A DNA stretch of 64,000 bases from contig VBAT01000006.1 in assembly GCA_005884665.1 (NCBI GenBank), forward strand, positions 21,521-85,520. The letters run 5' to 3'. The position numbers were made by a program, and so were the translations under genes. Below, in pieces: positions 8,414-17,670 of the stretch. Every line of letters begins with the position of its first letter. Positions within the stretch are counted from its first letter, which is position 1. The notes beneath the pieces are model-generated. The model did not search any database and was not told where the DNA came from. It was given only the letters and a program-made list of their open reading frames with translations. Origin of the DNA: Bacteroidota bacterium. GTDB taxonomy: Bacteria > Bacteroidota > Bacteroidia > Chitinophagales > Chitinophagaceae.

Positions 8414-9790
8414 GTGGCATTGATCAAGAGTATATCCGGTATCCGGGGAACAATAGGAGGAAGGCCAGGCGAAAATTTATCTCCCGTTGATATCGTGAAA
8501 TTCACGGCTGCTTATGGCAGCATTATAGCGAAGGGCGATAGCCCCCGGATAGTAGTGGGTCGGGATGGCCGCATTAGTGGCGCCATGGTCCGCGACCTGG
8601 TGGTAAGCACATTGACAGCGCTGGGTATAGATGTTATCGACCTCGGCCTTTCCACAACACCTACGGTTGAGATCGCTGTTAAAATGGAAAACGCAGCCGG
8701 AGGAATCATCCTTACAGCCAGCCATAACTCAAAAGAATGGAATGCATTGAAGTTACTGAACAGCGATGGCGAATTCATTTCGGCCGAAACAGGCGCGCAG
8801 GTATTGAAAAAGGCGGCAGCAGAAGACTTTGTTTTTGTTGGCGTGGATAAACTGGGCGAAGTAACGATTAACAATAGCTATTTACAAAAACATATTGACG
8901 CTGTTGTAAAATACCCGCTTGTGGACCCTAAAGCCATCGGCCGGCAGAAGTTTAAGATCGTAGTGGATGCGATCAACTCAACTGGAGCTACCTATGTGCC
9001 GGCATTGCTGAAAGCGCTTGGAGTTGAAGACGTGGTGGTATTGAACAGTGAAGTAAATGGCAAATTCGCCCATAACCCCGAGCCATTGCCTGAACATCTC
9101 GCACAATTAAGTGCCGCAGTTGTCAAACAAAAAGCAAGTTTGGGCATCGCCGTTGACCCGGATGTGGACCGGCTTTGTTTTGTTTGCGAAGACGGTAGCA
9201 TGTTCGGCGAAGAATATACGCTGGTAGCTATTGCAGATTATGTGTTGAGCAAACGAAAAGGCAATACAGTCAGCAACATGAGCAGCACCAAGGCGCTGAA
9301 AGAAGTTACGATCAAGCGCGGCGGCGAATACACTCCATCGGCAGTAGGAGAGGTGAACGTGGTAAAAAAAATGAAGGAAGTGAATGCCGTGATTGGGGGC
9401 GAAGGAAACGGTGGAATCATTGTTCCCGATTTTCATTATGGACGCGACGCTTTGATAGGTATCGGTTTGTTTTTGACGCATCTTGCTGAATATAAGAAAA
9501 GCATTAAGTCGCTTCGTGGCACTTATCCCGACTATTTTATCTCCAAGAATAAGATTGAACTGGAAAACGGGTTCGACCTGAACGGTATTTTTGAGAATAT
9601 CAGGAAGAAATATAAGAATAACCCTGTCAATACCGAAGATGGTTTAAAGATCGAATTCGACAATGACTGGGTGCATCTCCGCAGTTCCAATACAGAGCCG
9701 ATAATTCGTATCTATGCTGAGAGTGATTTTGAATCGAAAGCGAATAATATTGCGCTTAGGTTGATACAGGATATCAAAGAATTTATGTGA
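8414..9790 (+). CDS. glmM: Phosphoglucosamine mutase
   Basis: A 458-residue alpha-D-phosphohexomutase. It converts glucosamine-6-phosphate to glucosamine-1-phosphate for UDP-GlcNAc, hence peptidoglycan and LPS. The start SISGIRGTIGG is the family's N-terminal signature. The catalytic phosphoserine is in TASHNSKEWNALK, the metal-binding loop is DPDVDRL, the sugar-binding loop is GEGNGG, and the phosphate-binding loop is RSSNTEPIIRIYAES near the C-terminus. I prefer GTG 8414 over TTG 8366 because homologues begin right at the ALIKSISGIRG segment and a promoter box lies between the two codons. Phosphomannomutase activity cannot be excluded, since the group is often bifunctional. Confidence 0.9.
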   Translation: MALIKSISGIRGTIGGRPGENLSPVDIVKFTAAYGSIIAKGDSPRIVVGRDGRISGAMVRDLVVSTLTALGIDVIDLGLSTTPTVEIAVKMENAAGGIILTASHNSKEWNALKLLNSDGEFISAETGAQVLKKAAAEDFVFVGVDKLGEVTINNSYLQKHIDAVVKYPLVDPKAIGRQKFKIVVDAINSTGATYVPALLKALGVEDVVVLNSEVNGKFAHNPEPLPEHLAQLSAAVVKQKASLGIAVDPDVDRLCFVCEDGSMFGEEYTLVAIADYVLSKRKGNTVSNMSSTKALKEVTIKRGGEYTPSAVGEVNVVKKMKEVNAVIGGEGNGGIIVPDFHYGRDALIGIGLFLTHLAEYKKSIKSLRGTYPDYFISKNKIELENGFDLNGIFENIRKKYKNNPVNTEDGLKIEFDNDWVHLRSSNTEPIIRIYAESDFESKANNIALRLIQDIKEFM

Positions 9791-9868
9791 TCGGTTGTCT
9801 ATCGATAGTCAATAGTCGCTAGTCGATAGTACGGAGCCGGCAGTTTGCGATAGAGCAGGATTCATTCG
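9791..9868. repeat. CGATAGTC-type simple intergenic repeat
   Basis: Imperfect repeats of ATCGATAGTCAATAGTCGC and CTAGTCGATAG at 9800-9831, between convergent genes. A shorter version (CGATAGTCAACTATTAACTA) occurs at 51352-51371. Confidence 0.45.
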
Positions 9869-10522
9869 TCAGCCAGCCATAGGGTCAAATCTCACGTCAG
9901 CAACAGCTATTTCATTTTTAATATTGTCAGATAGAACGACATTGCATTTACTTTTTGTTGTCATAACTGCAATGAATTTATTTAAGTCATCCTGCTTATA
10001 ATCGTCGTGCTTAATCTCAATTTTTTTGGAGTTGGTAAATTCAGCGATATAAGTTTCATCAAAATCATCAAACCTTAAGCTTGTCAGTGTTTCCAAATTA
10101 TAGGTTTTTAAGAACAGGTCGTTAATGATCAGATTGTTCTTGTCAATTAACAAGGTTGCTGTGCTTTTGGCTTTCACTATTAAGAATTGAATTATAAAGG
10201 AAAGAATACTAATTGAAATATACGTCACTAAATATTTTGTGCTAAACCACTTGAACAAAAGATTAAGGGCTACAAAAAGCACAATCATTATGGGGATTGC
10301 TAAAAGCAAATCTGTCAAAGTGAAAGATGAGTTCTTTTTGATAAGATATGCTTCATTTGTAATTGTCCTGTTGGTAGTAATATACTCATCAGCAATAAAA
10401 ACAAATTGAATAGCTACGAACACAATTCCATAATAAAATTGAAAATTGTTCAGGTCTAGAACTATTACAGCGATAAGTCCTCCAAAATAAATAGTGTTGG
10501 TTAAGATTTTTGTTGTTGTCAT
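9869..10522 (-). CDS. Hypothetical membrane protein with PH-like tail
   Basis: A 217-residue protein that I do not recognise. Four hydrophobic segments lie at about residues 7-22, 27-44, 70-90 and 97-117. They are followed by about 95 residues with beta-strand character (ATLLIDKNNLIINDLFLK, then LRFDDFDETYIAEF), resembling the EbsA/YdbT-like bacterial PH fold. The gene is clearly more AT-rich than its neighbours, uses many AAA, AAT and TTT codons, and is not part of the molybdoenzyme operon by content. It ends 23 bases upstream-side of the operon's last gene, so readthrough is possible. Recent acquisition is a fair inference. Confidence 0.62.
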   Translation of the reverse strand: MTTTKILTNTIYFGGLIAVIVLDLNNFQFYYGIVFVAIQFVFIADEYITTNRTITNEAYLIKKNSSFTLTDLLLAIPIMIVLFVALNLLFKWFSTKYLVTYISISILSFIIQFLIVKAKSTATLLIDKNNLIINDLFLKTYNLETLTSLRFDDFDETYIAEFTNSKKIEIKHDDYKQDDLNKFIAVMTTKSKCNVVLSDNIKNEIAVADVRFDPMAG

Positions 10523-10545
10523 GGTTGTGACTGTTTATAAACCGG

Positions 10546-12843
10546 TCACCTGATTGCCACTAACAATTTATCTGGTGTAATCGGTAGCTCTCTGATCCTT
10601 ACTCCTGTAGCATGAAATACCGCGTTGCCCACAGCCGCCGCAAAGCCTACCAACCCAACCTCACCCATTCCTTTCGAACCTATAGGATTTAATATGGGAT
10701 CAGGTTTATCGACAAAGATCACTTCGACTTTGGGTACATCGGCATTTACCGCAACATGATAATCAGCGAAATTATTATTGACCCAACGTCCATAACGATG
10801 ATCGACCACACCTTCTTCCATCAGTGACATGCTGATCCCTCCGACAGCAGAGCCGATGATCTGGCTTTCCGCCGTTTTATAATTCACGATCTTTCCTGCA
10901 TCTACTGCCGAAACCACTCTTGTCACTCTCACAACCCCGGTTGCTGTGTGCACTTTGACTATCACAAAATGAACTGCATAAGAAAAAGCAGTATGATTGG
11001 CCATTGGATTACTGGGTGAGCTTTCCAACATTTCAATCTGCGGAATGCCAGCAGATTTCATAGCGTCTGCATAACTTATTTTCCTGGAACGATCAGATGC
11101 CAATATCATATAGCCGTCTTCATAAACTAGATCTTCCGGTTTTACAGAATGAATAAGTTCAGTATGGAAGCTGGGATTGTCTTTGACCAGGTCAGCTAAT
11201 TTTTTTCTCACATTCATACATACATTATGCACGGCAGTGCCTAACGTAGACGTGGTGCCTGAACCTCCCTGGAACGGCCCTGGCGGAAGGTTGGAATCTC
11301 CCAGTTCAAACCTTATGCGGCTGGGTGGAATTCCAAATATGTCGGAAGCCAGCTTGGTCATAGATGTAGCGGTGCCCGGTCCCATATCGGTTACGCCCGA
11401 TTGCAGCACAAGGGTACCATCCTGTAAGAATTTAGCCGAGACTTTGGCATCGCCTCTCCAGGCACTGAAAATACCTGAACCCATGCCATAACCGATCAAC
11501 CAGTCCCCGTCTTTCATGGAACGCGGCTCGCGATTACGGTCGTTCCACTTTATTTTATCAGCGCCCAATTGATACGCTTCTTTCAAAAACTTGCTCGAGT
11601 AGGGTTTACTGGACTCAGGATCTGTTTCAGCATAGTTCTTTAAACGGAACTCAATAGGGTCCATGTTCAACGCATAGGCCATTTCATCCATCGCTGATTC
11701 AAGACCATAAGCACCGGTGGTTTCGCCGGGGCCACGCATCCACGTGGGCTGGCTGAGATCGAGAGGATAAACTTTGTAACGAGTGGTCACATTGGGACAA
11801 ACATATAACGAACGCGAACCATTGACGATCCCCTCCGTGAATACCTGGTATGAAGCGGTCATTGCCGTAGCCTCATGCAAGATGCCGGTGAGTTTCCCGT
11901 CTTTTGACGCACCCATCGCCAGTCTTTGTATTGCCTGGGGACGGTAACCTACCATAGTAAACATTTCGCTCCTGGTAAGCATAAGTTTTAAGGGCCTCCC
12001 GGTCTTTTTTGCAGCGATCAATGCAGCAATAGAATGAGGCCAGGTATTGAAGGCTGACCCAAAAGCGCCGCCTATGAATTGTGTAATGACATGAACGTTT
12101 TCATTCTTTAATCCAAATGCACGGGCTATACTTTGTTGTGTACTGCTTAAGGTCTGTGTTTTTTCATACACGGTCAGTTTATCATTACCTTCCCATTTAA
12201 CAGTGAGGGCATGAATTTCCATCGGGTTATGAACCTCAAGCGGCATCCGGTATTCCACATCGATCTTCACGTCTGCAGTTTTCCAGGCATCTGTTTCGCC
12301 ACGGATATAATCTTTAAAATTGTTTCCTTCAACCGGTTTGCCGGTTTTCATCGCTTCATTGAGATCCGTATGGGATTCGTCTTTTTTATAAGTCGCCTTC
12401 ACCAGTGAGGCAGCGTATACTGCTCTTTCATATGTATCTGCTGCGACGATTGCGATAGGCTGATTGCTGAATCGCACGATATTATCCTGGAAGACACGAA
12501 ACCCGCGATTGATTTCCGGGCGTTTGGCAATATCTGCCGCGGTGGATTCATAGCCAGGTAGCTTAGGACAATTCAGGTGAGTGATCACCGCGAGTACGCC
12601 GGGTGCATTTTCAGCAGCTTTTGTATCTATGGCCGTTATGGTTCCCCGGGCAATGGTACTTTCGGATAATACGCCGTAGACCATTCCAGGAAAATCGTAT
12701 TCAGCGGAATATTTCGCCGTACCGGTTACTTTTTGAACGGCATCGACACGGTCAATGAATTTTGGCGAGTCGTTTGAGATAGCTTTATCCATAAAAAAAT
12801 TTATATCGACAGTATTGAGAAAATCTTTTGACAGCGATTTCAT
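10546..12843 (-). CDS. Xanthine dehydrogenase family molybdopterin-binding subunit
   Basis: A 765-residue large subunit of an aldehyde/xanthine oxidoreductase of the PaoC (YagR) type. The fold begins with RVDAVQKVTGTAKYSAEYDFPGMVYG-like Ald_Xan hammerhead residues at about 32-55. Molybdopterin-contact segments follow: QFIGGAFGSAFN near 262 and GGSGTTSTLGTAVHN near 520. The catalytic Glu728 lies in GMGEVGL close to the C-terminus. It has no signal peptide of its own, so it would be co-exported with the Tat-bearing small subunit. The start codon abuts the stop of the DUF559 gene. No XdhC/PaoD-type maturation chaperone is encoded nearby. Confidence 0.9.
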   Translation of the reverse strand: MKSLSKDFLNTVDINFFMDKAISNDSPKFIDRVDAVQKVTGTAKYSAEYDFPGMVYGVLSESTIARGTITAIDTKAAENAPGVLAVITHLNCPKLPGYESTAADIAKRPEINRGFRVFQDNIVRFSNQPIAIVAADTYERAVYAASLVKATYKKDESHTDLNEAMKTGKPVEGNNFKDYIRGETDAWKTADVKIDVEYRMPLEVHNPMEIHALTVKWEGNDKLTVYEKTQTLSSTQQSIARAFGLKNENVHVITQFIGGAFGSAFNTWPHSIAALIAAKKTGRPLKLMLTRSEMFTMVGYRPQAIQRLAMGASKDGKLTGILHEATAMTASYQVFTEGIVNGSRSLYVCPNVTTRYKVYPLDLSQPTWMRGPGETTGAYGLESAMDEMAYALNMDPIEFRLKNYAETDPESSKPYSSKFLKEAYQLGADKIKWNDRNREPRSMKDGDWLIGYGMGSGIFSAWRGDAKVSAKFLQDGTLVLQSGVTDMGPGTATSMTKLASDIFGIPPSRIRFELGDSNLPPGPFQGGSGTTSTLGTAVHNVCMNVRKKLADLVKDNPSFHTELIHSVKPEDLVYEDGYMILASDRSRKISYADAMKSAGIPQIEMLESSPSNPMANHTAFSYAVHFVIVKVHTATGVVRVTRVVSAVDAGKIVNYKTAESQIIGSAVGGISMSLMEEGVVDHRYGRWVNNNFADYHVAVNADVPKVEVIFVDKPDPILNPIGSKGMGEVGLVGFAAAVGNAVFHATGVRIRELPITPDKLLVAIR

Positions 12844-13287
12844 TTATCCCTTTCCTAACCTGCGTTTTTCCAGCGCTAACCTTTTTCTTTTTACAAATTC
12901 ACCTACACCATTCTTTTGTTCGAACAGCTGAATCCATTCTTCAATTTCCCTTAGCGGTAGTTCCACCTTATTAATTATCAGTAAAGCGTCGAACCTCAGG
13001 AAACTTACTCCGGTGCTTTCCAGCTCTTTTTGCCTTATCGAGTCGCGCACAGCCACCTGTTCTTCAAGATGGGTAATACCATCAACTTCCAATGCCAATT
13101 TCAGGTCCTTACAATAAAAATCGACTATGTACTTTCCAATCATTCTTTGCCTGTCGAAATCATAGCCCATCATCTGGCCATTTTTTAGTTCATTCCACAA
13201 CCTGACCTCGGAAAACGTCATAGTCTTCCGAAGTTTTTTTGCATATTTTTTTAGATACGAATTATAAGGAATGATCTTTCTTCTCAT
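12844..13287 (-). CDS. DUF559 endonuclease-domain protein
   Basis: A 147-residue protein of the DUF559 group, which has a PD-(D/E)XK/Vsr-like nuclease fold. Visible features are the N-terminal ARKLRK-like basic helix (YAKKLRKTMTFSEVRLWNEL), then DFDRQRMIGKYIVDFYC with the motif Asp, and LKLALEVDG with the Glu. The C-terminus is very basic (KRKRLALEKRRLGKG). It sits between the FAD and molybdenum subunit genes of an oxidoreductase operon, where it has no metabolic sense. Its stop codon abuts the start of the molybdenum subunit gene. A GC-rich palindrome lies 180 bases upstream. The cellular role of DUF559 proteins is unknown to me; see findings. Confidence 0.85.
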   Translation of the reverse strand: MRRKIIPYNSYLKKYAKKLRKTMTFSEVRLWNELKNGQMMGYDFDRQRMIGKYIVDFYCKDLKLALEVDGITHLEEQVAVRDSIRQKELESTGVSFLRFDALLIINKVELPLREIEEWIQLFEQKNGVGEFVKRKRLALEKRRLGKG

Positions 13288-13463
13288 CGCTTACTCATCT
13301 CGCGTTTGACTCCAAGTTTCTCAATCTGCTTCTACTAACAACGAGAAAAACCTGGAATCTGAACGTTTTTGTCTCTTTCAAACCTGATGATTCCACGATA
13401 GAAAGATCTTCTCTTTCCTTTTCAACCGCCTTCGATTCTGTAAGAACTCTTCCAATAGCACGA

Positions 13464-13492
13464 CTCCCCTCCTCGGAGGGGTAGGGGTGGGT
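13464..13492. repeat. GC-rich palindrome linked to DUF559 gene
   Basis: CCCCTCC-TC-GGAGGGG (13466-13481) is a perfect 7-bp stem, followed by TAGGGGTGGGTC. It lies right at the 3' end of the FAD subunit gene and 180 bases before the DUF559 start. It resembles the CACCCCTACCCCTCC-type repeats dispersed in many Bacteroidota genomes (from memory). Confidence 0.5.
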
Positions 13493-14469
13493 CAGCCCGC
13501 CGCTTTAGTGAGCGCCTCTGCAACTGCAACCTTCCCCATCTTCAACTTGAAATTATTATGCCCATAAGCTTTCGCTCCTTTCATCGCCAGTTCCGCTGCT
13601 TTATCGAAATTTTCTTTTGTCGCCGCCTTACCAATCAGGAATTTTTCCGATTCAACCAACCGCCAGGGTTTATGTGCCACTCCACCCATTGCAAGCCTTG
13701 CATTCCTGATAGTATTACCATTTAATTCCAGCGCGGCAGCAACCGATATCAATGCAAATGCATAAGAGGCCCGGTCCCGGATCTTTAAATAGTATACATT
13801 TTTAGCAAATGAATTTTTGGGAATGGTTATGCTTGTTACCAATTCACCTTTTAACAGGGTATTGTCTTTTTCAGGATTATTGCCCGGCAAACGATGGAAA
13901 TCGGTAAATGCGATTTTTCTTTCCCCTTTAGGGCCGTTTACAGTTACCGTCGCATTCAATGCGGCCAGTGCCACACACATATCGCTGGGATGAACTGCAA
14001 TACATGTATCACTGGCGCCAAAAATGGCATGCATGCGATTATATCCCTGCAATGCTCCGCACCCGCTTCCCGGTTGCCGCTTATTACAGGGCATCGCGGT
14101 ATCATAAAAATAAGTGCATCTGGTACGCTGCATCATGTTGCCTCCCAGGGTGGCCATGTTTCTCAACTGGGGCGAAGCGCCAGCTCTCAATGCCATTGCC
14201 AGCAATGGATAATTATTCCGGACGATCTCGTTCTCCGCGAGGTCGGAGTTGATTACAAGGGCTCCGACAGTTAAGCCCGTTGCTGTTTCCCTGATATCTT
14301 TCAACGGCAGGTTATTGATATCGATCAGCCGTGTGGGCGACATGATTCCTTTTTTCATCAGGTCAACCAGGTTGGTACCGCCCGCAATAAATCCGCCTGT
14401 TGGATTTTTGGCTGCCATATCTATCGCAGCCTTTATCGATGATACCCTGGAATATTCAAAATTGATCAT
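13492..14469 (-). CDS. Xanthine dehydrogenase family FAD-binding subunit
   Basis: A 325-residue medium subunit of the PaoB (YagS) type. The FAD loop FIAGGTNLVDLMK (residues 27-39) and ATLGGNMMQRTRC (106-118) are clear. The Cys-rich insertion with Cys118, Cys128 and Cys137 (PCNKRQPGSGC), plus Cys156 and Cys165, matches the additional [4Fe-4S] cluster known for PaoB and absent from ordinary xanthine dehydrogenase M subunits. It is directly downstream of the [2Fe-2S] subunit gene (2-base gap) and is separated from the molybdenum subunit by the DUF559 gene. It should shuttle electrons from the [2Fe-2S] centres to FAD. Confidence 0.9.
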   Translation of the reverse strand: MINFEYSRVSSIKAAIDMAAKNPTGGFIAGGTNLVDLMKKGIMSPTRLIDINNLPLKDIRETATGLTVGALVINSDLAENEIVRNNYPLLAMALRAGASPQLRNMATLGGNMMQRTRCTYFYDTAMPCNKRQPGSGCGALQGYNRMHAIFGASDTCIAVHPSDMCVALAALNATVTVNGPKGERKIAFTDFHRLPGNNPEKDNTLLKGELVTSITIPKNSFAKNVYYLKIRDRASYAFALISVAAALELNGNTIRNARLAMGGVAHKPWRLVESEKFLIGKAATKENFDKAAELAMKGAKAYGHNNFKLKMGKVAVAEALTKAAG

Positions 14470-14471
14470 GA

Positions 14472-15098
14472 TTATTGCCCTCCGTTTTTAGCTTTCATAA
14501 TTGCATCCACGATATTGGGATAAGCGCCACAGCGGCAAATATTCCCACTCATGAATTCCCGAACTTCATCTTCGCTGCCGGTATGACCTTCGTTGATACA
14601 GGCCACACCCGACATTATCTGTCCCGGTGTACAATAGCCGCATTGGAAACCGTCGTGTTCAATAAATGCCTCCTGGACGGGATGAAGCTTATCTCCATCT
14701 GCCAAACCTTCAATCGTAGTTATTTTTTTTCCCTCGTTCATTACCGCCAGGGAAAGGCAGGAATTGATGCGTTTGCCATCAACATGCACGGTGCAGGCTC
14801 CGCATTGTCCGTGGTCACAACCTTTCTTGGTGCCTGTGAGATGTAAATGTTCCCGTAAGAAATCGAGCAAGGTCACCCGCGGTTCAATATCCAGTTTATG
14901 CGCCACGCCATTGACTTCTATCTGTAGGGGTATCTTTTCAAATAGCCCGGCGATCCTTTCATCATTTTCCGCAGCTTTGACAATTACCGGGGAAGCTACT
15001 GCCAGTGCAGCAACAGCTGTTGTCTGCTTCAGGAAGTTTCGCCGGCTCTCATGGAGATTTTGAGAATTGCTTCTGCAGGTCTGGTTTTCCTTTTGCAT
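14472..15098 (-). CDS. Tat-exported [2Fe-2S] subunit of molybdenum oxidoreductase
   Basis: A 208-residue small subunit of the PaoA type. A twin-arginine signal (SRRNFLKQ, Arg19-Arg20) is followed by a hydrophobic stretch to about residue 42, so the complex is exported folded. The plant-ferredoxin-like cluster uses Cys94, Cys99, Cys102 and Cys114. The second [2Fe-2S] cluster uses Cys153, Cys156, Cys188 and Cys190 (CGYC and CRCG). First gene of the operon: small subunit, FAD subunit, DUF559, molybdenum subunit. The likely reaction is oxidation of aldehydes in the periplasm, by analogy with E. coli PaoABC; the physiological substrate is unknown. Confidence 0.92.
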   Translation of the reverse strand: MQKENQTCRSNSQNLHESRRNFLKQTTAVAALAVASPVIVKAAENDERIAGLFEKIPLQIEVNGVAHKLDIEPRVTLLDFLREHLHLTGTKKGCDHGQCGACTVHVDGKRINSCLSLAVMNEGKKITTIEGLADGDKLHPVQEAFIEHDGFQCGYCTPGQIMSGVACINEGHTGSEDEVREFMSGNICRCGAYPNIVDAIMKAKNGGQ

Positions 15099-15197
15099 AA
15101 AGAAATAGTATTTGAGGTTTGCCGGCAGGGCACAATTTACCGGCGCAATGAATTTGCCCGGTTAAATTTACTTCTTCCGGTAAGCCGGAAAAAATTA

Positions 15198-17600
15198 TTA
15201 TTGCGTAACCGCGGGTTGGTAAGAAGAGGAAACGTTCTGCAAATGCGTATCGTCGGACGTATTTACTCCAACCCTAAGCGCCTTTAACCCGCTTACACCC
15301 TGCAGTTCTTCCAGGTCAAGATACTCGAGGTCGTCGCATAAGATCTTTCTCTCCTGCAGGTGCTGGATATAAGAAATGTATTCGTCTGCATCTTTCTGGT
15401 TGAAATAAATGAGGGATATTTTGCCCGGCTGCGTCAGCCTTTCCCTGGAATTCCTGAGAGTTACCTTGTCAATTCTTTTTTTAATAATGTGATAACGGAT
15501 ATTGTAACCTCCTTCGACGTCAAACCTTCGCTCGTCATTCCGGAAACTGATATCAATCGTATTGGAATAGATAAAAATAAGCTGCGTTGTCACCAGTGGC
15601 ACTTTGATCTTGGGAACCAGCGCGGCAGATAACTTGGCAATAGCGGCCATAGAGGTAAGCTGCCATAGACGAAGATTCTTCAGGTAAACAATGTCAAAAA
15701 GTTTGTCCGGGGAAATGGATTGGCCGATATAGATATCATATTCTACACCGTCCGTTCTGAATTTTTCAAAATAGCAGGGATAGGCCCTTTGTAGTTCGGC
15801 ATTCATCAGGTCGAGATAGTTATTCACTGCATTATTGATCGCCTGCATCGAATCTTCCAATTGCTGCCTGTACTGCCAGGCCTTTCCTTTTCCTGGTTCA
15901 ATGACTTCGAAGTAGGCATTTATCACAGGAGCCAGGTCAGGATTGGCATCTTTGAAATGATTGAGAAAAGGATGCGCTTCTTCGGCCAGGAACTGATTCA
16001 GGCGGATCTCATCGTTGGTCGTAAAAATTCCCTGGATGATATTTTGCCATTTGTTGCATTTGAAAATGAATTCATCAATCAGGCCAAACCCTATCTTTTC
16101 CTTCAATGTGTGAAGTAATTCATGCAGCCTGTCAAATTGATATTGAAGGTCCAGCAATACCGCGCGGTTACGTTCAATAGTTGAATTCCTGATATCTACG
16201 GCGCCATACAAAGGATAAACATTTTTAAAACCTATTTTCTGCACTTCAGCCTGCTTCCCTTCAAGTCTCGAACGATAAATATAATCCCAGGCAGCTTCAT
16301 TGAATTTCCATTGGACCGAAGGCTGTAACGATGTAAATTTACCGCGGATCGTATCATTGATTCGCGTTTCAAACTCTTCGACACTGTTGCGCATTAGCTG
16401 TGCGATCAATGGCATGGCCAATTCTATCTTGGCAAAAATTCTCTCGTCAAGCAACTCCTTGCGTTTTGTATAAATTTCAAACGAGCCTGTCAGCTTGTTG
16501 TTGAAATATACGGGCAATAACGCATATGATTTCAGCCCGGCAGATCTCAGCAATTCGCCAACCTGGTTTGTCGAAGGAGCAATCGTTTCAAGGTCTTTGA
16601 AACAGATAGCCTTTGGGTTTGCGATGAACTTTTCGATAAGAGGAAGAAAGAAATTCTTGCCCATTCCCTGTTCCTTGCCAACGCTAAAAATGATGCTGTG
16701 ACAATAAGCATCAATATCTTCGACGAACTTATTATTCACACGGAACAGGGGCAGCAGGGTAAATTCCAATTCATTTGAGCCTGTGATCGATTTCAATGAC
16801 TGAACAACCTGGCCATTGCTTATTTCATCGGCCTTGCCATGACTATTAACCAGGATATCTTTTATCTTTTCCAGCGCGTAGTCTGTCGTCACATCCGTAA
16901 TTGTAATGATCGAGAAACCGGAGAACCGAAAGAGATTGAGCGGTAATTTTTTTTCCAAGGCTTCCGAGACGACATCTTCTGCCAGGTTACCGTGCAATAA
17001 TTCGGGGCTGATCTCGGGTAACGGTTGTTCAGCAGTAGCCTTTACAAACCGGGTATCCAGGTTCACGCGGAAGTATTTGACAAGAGAGCATTCCTTGTCA
17101 AATATCTTATGTATCATCTCAGTCTTTTTGTTAGAATTTAGATTATAGAACTGGTCCAGGAGAAAGGAGTAGAGCATGGAACTTTTTTCCCTGTAAAGTT
17201 CTTTGGCGTCGGGGAACATCGCTGGGTTTACCTGCTCTGTCATGGATTCTGTCAGCAGATTGTACAAAGGATCGGAACCATAAAAGATGGCAGGCGTTAC
17301 GGGCACAGAAAGACCCCAGAGCACATTTTTTTCATCTTCAACAACAGTTGACAAAGCGATATACAGAAGGTCAAGCAGGTCCTTGTATTTGCCTGTATCT
17401 TCTACTTTAACTTCCCTTTCCAGTTCGGGATATTTTTCAAAGCGTCGCAGAATGAGCTCGTAAATTTCTGTTTTAATGCTGCGTACATCATTCTTTCGCT
17501 CGCGGATGTAATCCAGGAATGGTTTAAATGTAAGAGTAATGGCCGGCCTTGGTATCGCCGGATCATATATGTCGGGAATCGAAATAATCTTATGTTGCAT
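15198..17600 (-). CDS. GAF-domain protein, function unknown
   Basis: An 800-residue soluble protein. A GAF-like region is visible at about residues 280-405 (ALLPVYFNNKLTGSFEIYT near 360-378). A helical region begins at about 430, with the striking segment YPLYGAVDIRNST at 462-474, and the C-terminal 200 residues are beta-rich with many basic residues. The DIRNST segment faintly recalls the ADIRGFT start of class III nucleotide cyclases. However, the later cyclase motifs are not seen, so no enzymatic call is made. It is 70 bases downstream of the phosphoesterase fusion gene and may be the last gene of the polyphosphate-kinase operon. No DNA-binding or kinase output domain is visible. Confidence 0.7.
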   Translation of the reverse strand: MQHKIISIPDIYDPAIPRPAITLTFKPFLDYIRERKNDVRSIKTEIYELILRRFEKYPELEREVKVEDTGKYKDLLDLLYIALSTVVEDEKNVLWGLSVPVTPAIFYGSDPLYNLLTESMTEQVNPAMFPDAKELYREKSSMLYSFLLDQFYNLNSNKKTEMIHKIFDKECSLVKYFRVNLDTRFVKATAEQPLPEISPELLHGNLAEDVVSEALEKKLPLNLFRFSGFSIITITDVTTDYALEKIKDILVNSHGKADEISNGQVVQSLKSITGSNELEFTLLPLFRVNNKFVEDIDAYCHSIIFSVGKEQGMGKNFFLPLIEKFIANPKAICFKDLETIAPSTNQVGELLRSAGLKSYALLPVYFNNKLTGSFEIYTKRKELLDERIFAKIELAMPLIAQLMRNSVEEFETRINDTIRGKFTSLQPSVQWKFNEAAWDYIYRSRLEGKQAEVQKIGFKNVYPLYGAVDIRNSTIERNRAVLLDLQYQFDRLHELLHTLKEKIGFGLIDEFIFKCNKWQNIIQGIFTTNDEIRLNQFLAEEAHPFLNHFKDANPDLAPVINAYFEVIEPGKGKAWQYRQQLEDSMQAINNAVNNYLDLMNAELQRAYPCYFEKFRTDGVEYDIYIGQSISPDKLFDIVYLKNLRLWQLTSMAAIAKLSAALVPKIKVPLVTTQLIFIYSNTIDISFRNDERRFDVEGGYNIRYHIIKKRIDKVTLRNSRERLTQPGKISLIYFNQKDADEYISYIQHLQERKILCDDLEYLDLEELQGVSGLKALRVGVNTSDDTHLQNVSSSYQPAVTQ

Positions 17601-17670
17601 ATGATCAGGTATTGATTAGCAATTTGCCACATGTGAACGGGCTATGGCGAGATCGATGATACAGGTTTGG

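Noticed and set aside
12844-13287. Very-short-patch (Vsr) repair or restriction gene
   Set aside because: The fold is related but no methyltransferase or restriction partner is present. DUF559 is the more exact assignment.
16180-16215. Class III nucleotide cyclase in the GAF protein (DIRNST segment)
   Set aside because: Only one short resemblance to the cyclase start. The later metal and substrate motifs are not seen, so it cannot be used to complete a Pycsar pair.
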